Of a stretch of 64,000 nt of DNA, positions 59,106 to 64,000 are shown in pieces. The stretch is from Streptomyces bikiniensis (GTDB lineage Bacteria > Actinomycetota > Actinomycetes > Streptomycetales > Streptomycetaceae). Position 1 is the stretch's first letter. Each line of letters begins with the position of its first letter. Under the pieces are notes generated by a model. The model was not told where the DNA came from. It was given only the letters and a program-made list of their open reading frames with translations, and ran no database searches. The translations under genes and the position numbers were made by a program. Location of the stretch: NCBI GenBank assembly GCA_000716465.1, contig JNWL01000027.1, positions 32,121 to 96,120 of the forward strand. Direction: 5' to 3'.

Positions 59106-59684
59106 TCAGGGGCTCGTCGTGGAGACCACGTACACCCGGGGGAAGGCCGGTTCCGTGAGGTCGACCGTGATGTCCGTGGTCGGACGGGGCTCCTCGCGGG
59201 TGACGGTGGTGCCCGACCAGGCGGGGCCGTCCGGGAAGGTCCAGGCGGCGATGGAGCGGTCGCGTTCGCCGATGGTGATCCGGCCCGGGGTGAGCCGGGA
59301 GCGGGCGGCTCCGGACTCGGCGAGGAAGGCGTCGAGGCCTGCGGCGGTGGTCGAGAACCGGACGTACAGCCTGCTGGTCTTCCAGTTGCTGGTCTCGTAG
59401 TAGGCGACCTCCCAGGACCCGGCGGGGATCGGGACCTCGAAGACCCGGCGCTTCATCAGGGAGGGCCAGTTGTCCTGGAGGCCGACCACCGAGGACTCGC
59501 GCTCCTTGTCGCGGCCGCTGTCGCGGCTCTGCCCGGCGGAGATGACGAGGTAGCCGGCGGGGATGCCGACGAGCAGCACGATGATGACGGCCGTCAGCCA
59601 GCGGCGGCGGATCATGTGCCGGCGGTCCTCGGGCATCCTCTCCCGGGTCGGACGGGGCGGGCGGGGAGGGGCGGTCGGGATCAT
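59106..59684 (-). CDS. Membrane protein of unknown function next to glucokinase
   Basis: A 192-residue protein with a basic Pro/Arg-rich N terminus, one membrane segment (about residues 30-50) and an outer part with no recognised domain ([36 protein letters not shown]). Its start overlaps the glucokinase stop (ATGA), so both are translated from one transcript. No function proposed. Confidence 0.75.
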   Translation of the reverse strand: MIPTAPPRPPRPTRERMPEDRRHMIRRRWLTAVIIVLLVGIPAGYLVISAGQSRDSGRDKERESSVVGLQDNWPSLMKRRVFEVPIPAGSWEVAYYETSNWKTSRLYVRFSTTAAGLDAFLAESGAARSRLTPGRITIGERDRSIAAWTFPDGPAWSGTTVTREEPRPTTDITVDLTEPAFPRVYVVSTTSP

Positions 59685-60856
59685 GCGGGCGGGTCCTCGG
59701 GGGTGCGGGCGGCCCGGCCGGAGGTGCCGCTGCGCAGGGCCTGGGCGTAGCGCTCGTACCGTTCGTACCGCTCGACGCGGCGCCGGTTGGCACGGCGGAA
59801 GCGGCGGGCGACGAGCCGGGCGAGGTCGGCGGCACCGACCATGCCGGCCTCGGGGCCGAGCCGGGCGCGGACGAGCCGGGCCTCGGGGCGGTAGCCGCGG
59901 CCGGTGAGGTGGCGGCGGAAGGAGTCCCGGGCGGGGCCGATGAGGAGGTCGTCGGCGGCGGAGACGCCCCCGCCGATGACGAAGCAGGAGGGGTCGAGGG
60001 CGGCGGCGAGGTTGGCGATGCCGACGCCGAGCCACTGGCCGATGTCCTGGAACAGCTCGACGCACATGGCGTCGCCCTCGCGGGCGAGCTCGGTGATGAG
60101 CGGTCCCGTGATGTCGGGGACGTGCCCCTTGACCCGCTCGATGATGTTGTACGCGACCGGGGAGTCGGCGGCGGCCAGCTCGCGGGCCTCGCGGACCAGC
60201 GCGTTGCCCGAGCTGTACTGCTCCCAGCAGCCGCGGTTGCCGCAGGGGCAGCGGTGGCCGCCGGGGACGACCTGCATGTGGCCGAACTCGCCCGCGACGC
60301 CGTACTTGCCCCGCTTGACCTGGCCGTCCTCCAGGATGGCGCCGCCGATGCCGGTGCCGAGGGTGATCATGACGAGGTGGTCCTCGCCGCGGCCGGCGCC
60401 GAAGCGCCACTCGGCCCAGGCGGCGGTGTTGGCGTCGTTGTCGACCATGACGGGGACGGCGAGGCGGCCCTGGAGGGAGTCGCGCAGGGGCTCGTTGCGC
60501 CAGGCCAGGTGGGGGGCGAAGAGGACCCGGGCGCGGTCGGCGTCGACCCAGCCGGCCGCGCCGATGCCGACGGCGTGCACGTCGTGCCGGTCGGAGAGGT
60601 CCAGGACCAGTTCCACGATGGTGTCCTCGACCACCTTGGGGCTCTTGGACTTGTCCGGGGTCTCCGTGCGGATCTTCTCCAGGATGTTGCCGTCGGCGTC
60701 GACCACTCCGGCCATCACCTTCGTGCCGCCGATGTCGATGCCGACGGTCGGCACCCGGGGGGCCGTCAGGTGGGAGCGCCGTTCCCGGGTCCCCACGGTC
60801 CGCAGCACGGTGCCGCGGGCGGAGCCGCGGTGGGCGAGGTCACGGTAGGTACTCAT
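59681..60856 (-). CDS. glk: ROK family glucokinase
   Basis: The 391-residue ROK kinase has the ATP motif [16 protein letters not shown] (near residue 38), the catalytic [12 protein letters not shown] and the zinc-binding [18 protein letters not shown]. It phosphorylates glucose or a related sugar delivered by the adjacent ABC transporter. A 30-residue N-terminal extension and a basic C-terminal tail ([14 protein letters not shown]) go beyond the core. Confidence 0.9.
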   Translation of the reverse strand: MSTYRDLAHRGSARGTVLRTVGTRERRSHLTAPRVPTVGIDIGGTKVMAGVVDADGNILEKIRTETPDKSKSPKVVEDTIVELVLDLSDRHDVHAVGIGAAGWVDADRARVLFAPHLAWRNEPLRDSLQGRLAVPVMVDNDANTAAWAEWRFGAGRGEDHLVMITLGTGIGGAILEDGQVKRGKYGVAGEFGHMQVVPGGHRCPCGNRGCWEQYSSGNALVREARELAAADSPVAYNIIERVKGHVPDITGPLITELAREGDAMCVELFQDIGQWLGVGIANLAAALDPSCFVIGGGVSAADDLLIGPARDSFRRHLTGRGYRPEARLVRARLGPEAGMVGAADLARLVARRFRRANRRRVERYERYERYAQALRSGTSGRAARTPEDPPA

Positions 60857-60913
60857 CGGCTCCGATTCTGCCAGGTGGGCCCCACGGGGGCCGTGACGTC
60901 GTGGAGGGCCGCG

Positions 60914-61726
60914 TCACGTCGCGGAGGGGCGCTCCAGCTCGTGGCGCAGGTCCTCCAGTTCGCTGCCGCCGGCCATCTGCCGGGTCAACTCGTCCAGGGT
61001 GACGGAGTCCTTGGTGTGGCTGCCGGCCATGACGCCCCGCTTGAGGAGGACGAAGCGGTCGCCGACGAGGTGGGCGTGGTGGGGGTTGTGGGTGATGAGG
61101 ACCACGCCGAGGCCCTGGTCGCGGGCGGCAGCCACGTACTTCAGGACGACCCCGGACTGCTTGACGCCGAGGGCGGCGGTCGGCTCGTCCAGGACGAGGA
61201 CCTTGGCGCCGAAGTGGACGGCGCGGGCGATCGCGACGCACTGGCGCTCGCCGCCGGAGAGGGTGCCGATGGGCTGGTCGACGTCGCGCAGGTCGATGCC
61301 CATGCGGAGCAGGGCCTCGCGGGTGGTGGTCCGCATGAGCCCGGCGTCGAGCCGCTTGAGGGGGCCCTTGCCCTTCGTCGGCTCGGAGCCGAGGAAGAAG
61401 TTCCGCCAGACCGGCATGAGCGGGACGACGGCGAGGTCCTGGTAGACGGTGGCGATGCCCCGGTCGAGGGCGTCGCGCGGATTGGCGAGCGCGACCTCCT
61501 CGCCCTCGATGCGGAAGGTCCCGGCGTCGTGCCGGTGCAGCCCGGCGACGATCTTGATGAGGGTGGACTTGCCGGCGCCGTTGTCGCCGAGGACGCAGGT
61601 GATCTCGCCCGCGCGGACCTCCAGGGAGACCCCTTCGAGGGCGCGGATGTTGCCGTAGTACTTGCTGACGTCGTCCAGCTCGACGAGGGGCGCGGTCGCG
61701 GTCGTCACAGAGGTGCCGGTCGTCAC
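60914..61726 (-). CDS. Monosaccharide ABC transporter ATP-binding protein
   Basis: A single-domain ATPase of 270 residues with Walker [12 protein letters not shown]-loop [11 protein letters not shown], signature [15 protein letters not shown], Walker [13 protein letters not shown] and H-loop ITHNPHHA. It matches FrcA-type proteins rather than the double-length RbsA. The GTG at 61726 overlaps the permease stop (GTGA). Confidence 0.92.
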   Translation of the reverse strand: MTTGTSVTTATAPLVELDDVSKYYGNIRALEGVSLEVRAGEITCVLGDNGAGKSTLIKIVAGLHRHDAGTFRIEGEEVALANPRDALDRGIATVYQDLAVVPLMPVWRNFFLGSEPTKGKGPLKRLDAGLMRTTTREALLRMGIDLRDVDQPIGTLSGGERQCVAIARAVHFGAKVLVLDEPTAALGVKQSGVVLKYVAAARDQGLGVVLITHNPHHAHLVGDRFVLLKRGVMAGSHTKDSVTLDELTRQMAGGSELEDLRHELERPSAT

Positions 61727-62775
61727 TTGGTGGCCTCCACGCGCTTGCGGATCCAGGCGTTCAGGAGCGTGGCGAGCAGCAGCATCGCGCCCAGGAAGAA
61801 CTTGAACCAGTCCGGGTTCCACTCGGCGTACACGATGCCCTTGCTGGTCATGCCGAAGATGAGGGCGCCGACCGCGGAGCCGATGGCCGAGCCGTACCCG
61901 CCGGTGATCAGGCAGCCGCCGATGACGGCCGCGATGATGTAGATCAGCTCGTTGCCGACGCCCTCGCCCGACTGGACGACGTCGAAGGAGAAGAGCAGGT
62001 GCTGGCCGGAGATCCAGGCGCAGAGGGCCACGCCCGCGTAGAGGCCGATCTTGGTGCGGCGGACGGGGACGCCGACCGCACGGGCCGCTTCGGCGCCGCC
62101 GCCGACCGCGAAGATCCAGTTGCCGAAGCGGGTGCGGAGCAGGATCCAGGTGGCGAGCGCGACCAGGCCGAACCACCACAGGATGGTGACCTTGAACTCG
62201 ACCCCGCCGAGGGTGAGCTGCGAGGCGAAGAGCTTCCGGGCGGAGGGGAAGCCCTCCATGTCGGCGATGGTCTTGGTGGAGACGGTGCCGCTGATCAGCT
62301 TGGTGAGGCCCAGGTTCAGACCGGTCAGCATGAGGAAGGTGCCGAGCGTGATGATGAAGCTGGGCAGCTTGGTGCGGGTCAGCATGACGCCGTTGAAGAC
62401 GCCGATCGCCAGGGTGACGAGCAGCGAGACGCCGACGCCGACCCAGACGTTCGCCGTCATCTGGTAGCTGAACATCGAGGAGACGAGCGCGGAGCTGGTG
62501 ACCATGACGCCGGCGGAGAGGTCGAACTCGCCGCCGATCATCAGGAGGGCGACGGGGACGGCCATGATGCCGATGGTGGAGGCCGCGTAGAGGACGGTGC
62601 CGAGGCTGGAGGCGCGCAGGAAGCTGTCGGCGAAGACCGCGAAGAAGACGAAGACGGCGGCGGCGCCGACGACCGAGCCCAGTTCGGGGCGGGCGAGGAG
62701 CTTCTTCAGCGGGGTGGTGCGCAGGAGGCGTTCGTCGACGTGGTCGATGCCCGACGGCGGGGCGGTGGAGCTCAT
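61723..62775 (-). CDS. Monosaccharide ABC transporter permease
   Basis: A 350-residue permease with about ten hydrophobic segments and the family sequences [33 protein letters not shown] and [26 protein letters not shown]. It belongs to the ribose/fructose (RbsC/FrcC) group. It overlaps the binding-protein gene at its start (ATGA). Confidence 0.92.
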   Translation of the reverse strand: MSSTAPPSGIDHVDERLLRTTPLKKLLARPELGSVVGAAAVFVFFAVFADSFLRASSLGTVLYAASTIGIMAVPVALLMIGGEFDLSAGVMVTSSALVSSMFSYQMTANVWVGVGVSLLVTLAIGVFNGVMLTRTKLPSFIITLGTFLMLTGLNLGLTKLISGTVSTKTIADMEGFPSARKLFASQLTLGGVEFKVTILWWFGLVALATWILLRTRFGNWIFAVGGGAEAARAVGVPVRRTKIGLYAGVALCAWISGQHLLFSFDVVQSGEGVGNELIYIIAAVIGGCLITGGYGSAIGSAVGALIFGMTSKGIVYAEWNPDWFKFFLGAMLLLATLLNAWIRKRVEATK

Positions 62776-63791
62776 CGGGTGCCCCGATCCGCGTAGGCGA
62801 CGAGGTCGGCGGCGTTCTCCCCGGTGATGATCTGGGGGCCGGTGAGGACCGGCTTGCCGCCGCCGAGGACGTCGGCGTTGTAGCGGTAGAGCCAGAGCAG
62901 GTCGACGGCCTCGTACCCCTGGAGGTAGGGCTGCTGGTCGACGGCGAAGCCGAGGGTGCCGGCCTTGAGGGCGGTGGCGACCTTGGCGTTGAGGTCGAAG
63001 GTGTCGATCTCGGCCTTGCTGCCGGCGCTCTTCGCGGCCTGGACGGCGGTGTCGGCGAAGGGGGCGCCGAGGGTGACGACGGCGTCGATGCCCTTGTCGG
63101 CCTGGAGCTTGGCCTCGATGGAGGCCTTCACGTCGGGCATGTTGGTGCCGTCGACGTACAGGTTGACGAGTTCGCCGCCGAAGGTCTTCTTCGCTCCGGC
63201 GCAGCGCTGCTCGTGGCCGACGTTGCCCTGCTCGTGCAGGACGCAGAGCGCCTTCTTCCTCCCGCGCTTGTCGAGTTCCTCGCCGACGGCCTCGCCGGCG
63301 ACGGTCTCGTCCTGACCGATGTGGGTGAGGGCGCCGTAGGCCTTGGACTGCTCGGCGCCGGAGTTCACGGTGATCACCGGGATGCCGGCCCTGACGGCCT
63401 TCTCGACGGCGGCCTTCATGGCGTCGGGCTTGGCGAGGGTGACGATCAGGCCGTCGACGCCCTTGGCGATGTACGAGTCGACCAGCTGCGCCTGCTGCTG
63501 CGCCTCGTCGTTGTGGGCGTAGAGGAAGTTGATGTTGTCCTTGACGGCGGCCTGCTGGGCGCCCTTCTGGACGATGTCCCAGAAGGTGTCGCCGTCGCCC
63601 GAATGGGTCACCATCGCGAAGGTCCAGCGGGGGGTGTCGACGGCCGCCCTGCCCTGGGCCTGCGCGGCCTTGCGGGCGTCCTCCGCCCGCTTGCCGCCGG
63701 TGCTGCTGCACCCGGCGAGCGCCGTGGTCAGCGCGAGTGCGAGCACGGCGCCGACGGCGGCGCGTACCCCTCCTGTCCGAAGCCTGGTCAC
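62772..63791 (-). CDS. Monosaccharide ABC transporter substrate-binding lipoprotein
   Basis: A 339-residue ribose-type periplasmic-binding protein with a lipoprotein signal (hydrophobic region, lipobox LAGC) and the ligand-site segment [25 protein letters not shown]. The GTG at 63791 is chosen because AGGAGG lies about 10 bases upstream and because it gives a normal signal peptide; the frame continues to 63944, adding about 50 unsuited residues. Sugar not determined. Confidence 0.88.
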   Translation of the reverse strand: MTRLRTGGVRAAVGAVLALALTTALAGCSSTGGKRAEDARKAAQAQGRAAVDTPRWTFAMVTHSGDGDTFWDIVQKGAQQAAVKDNINFLYAHNDEAQQQAQLVDSYIAKGVDGLIVTLAKPDAMKAAVEKAVRAGIPVITVNSGAEQSKAYGALTHIGQDETVAGEAVGEELDKRGRKKALCVLHEQGNVGHEQRCAGAKKTFGGELVNLYVDGTNMPDVKASIEAKLQADKGIDAVVTLGAPFADTAVQAAKSAGSKAEIDTFDLNAKVATALKAGTLGFAVDQQPYLQGYEAVDLLWLYRYNADVLGGGKPVLTGPQIITGENAADLVAYADRGTR

Positions 63792-64000
63792 GAGGCCGTG
63801 CCCTCCTTTGTGTCCTTTGCGCGCATTGCAGGCGTGCATTGCAGTATCGGTCATGCGGGCCGGGCGGCTCGCCGCGGGGCCCGGTGCCGGGGCCGCCGGG
63901 TCGCCCGCCGCGGGGGCGCGAGGGGGGAGCGTAGTCCGGGGCACGGGGGACGGGAAGCCGACGGCCGGGGCGGCGGGAAGCCGGTGGCGGGGGTGGCGGG

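Noticed and set aside
60914..61726. RbsA-type double ATPase cut in half
   Set aside because: The single-domain form is complete, with all motifs, and is normal for FrcA-like systems.
1..64000. tRNA, rRNA, insertion sequences or prophage
   Set aside because: No cloverleaf, rRNA-like, transposase, integrase or phage structural sequence was noticed on reading; this was by eye and could miss a degenerate element.

Overview
The window is high-GC actinobacterial DNA, almost certainly from a Streptomyces chromosome. This rests on strong third-position GC bias, GTG and TTG starts, many 4-base ATGA/GTGA overlaps, lipoprotein and Tat/Sec-type exported proteins, and gene groups typical of the genus. 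There is no rRNA, tRNA, CRISPR array, insertion sequence or PKS/NRPS cluster. The first gene (radical SAM) is cut by the left edge.

Left part (1-16 kb). A radical SAM protein, a secreted tripeptidyl-aminopeptidase-type hydrolase and a HEAT-repeat protein precede a complete ethylmalonyl-CoA pathway block: a double-length 3-hydroxyacyl-CoA dehydrogenase, a TetR regulator, then ccr, ecm (meaA), mcl, mch and mcd with almost no spacing. Together these turn crotonyl-CoA plus CO2 into glyoxylate and propionyl-CoA, and they also supply ethylmalonyl- and methylmalonyl-type extender units. Two phospholipid genes (psd, pssA) follow and end at a strong terminator. A tandem GNAT protein and an NAD-dependent epimerase-like protein come next.

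Middle part (16.7-38.5 kb). A five-gene branched-chain amino acid ABC operon (livFGHMK) diverges from a PucR-type regulator across a perfect palindrome. Next come glycerate kinase, a BCCT osmolyte transporter, an orphan VapB-like antitoxin, an Ogt methyltransferase beside an Ada/AlkA fusion (alkylation repair), a YrdC/Sua5 protein, a PYROXD2-like oxidoreductase, an inositol monophosphatase-type enzyme and a secreted trypsin. A reductive pyrimidine catabolism cluster follows: beta-ureidopropionase, class III aminotransferase, dihydropyrimidinase and an LLM flavin/F420 oxidoreductase. This cluster is rearranged. It holds a truncated dihydropyrimidinase beside an intact copy of different base composition, and the frameshifted tail of an NCS1 nucleobase permease.

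Right part (38.6-64 kb). Two large proteins of unknown function, a PPOX enzyme, a divergent XRE regulator/methionine aminopeptidase pair, gamma-glutamyltransferase, a TPR protein and a secreted S15-type hydrolase lead to a gluABCD-type ABC transporter. Its ATPase gene has lost, in frame, the ABC signature and Walker B. Exonuclease III, a metallo-hydrolase and an orphan pcaDC fusion follow. Then come a WXG-like toxin remnant, a secreted peptidoglycan-binding protein and two overlapping genes for membrane-anchored XRE regulators, one with a peptidoglycan-binding sensor end and one with a Cys-rich end. The window closes with a LOG-family protein, glucokinase and a monosaccharide ABC transporter.

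A recurring feature is short GC-rich tandem repeats (15, 18, 18, 19, 21 and 38 bp units), mostly in intergenic gaps. Several look like recent slippage, and one frameshifts a pseudogene.
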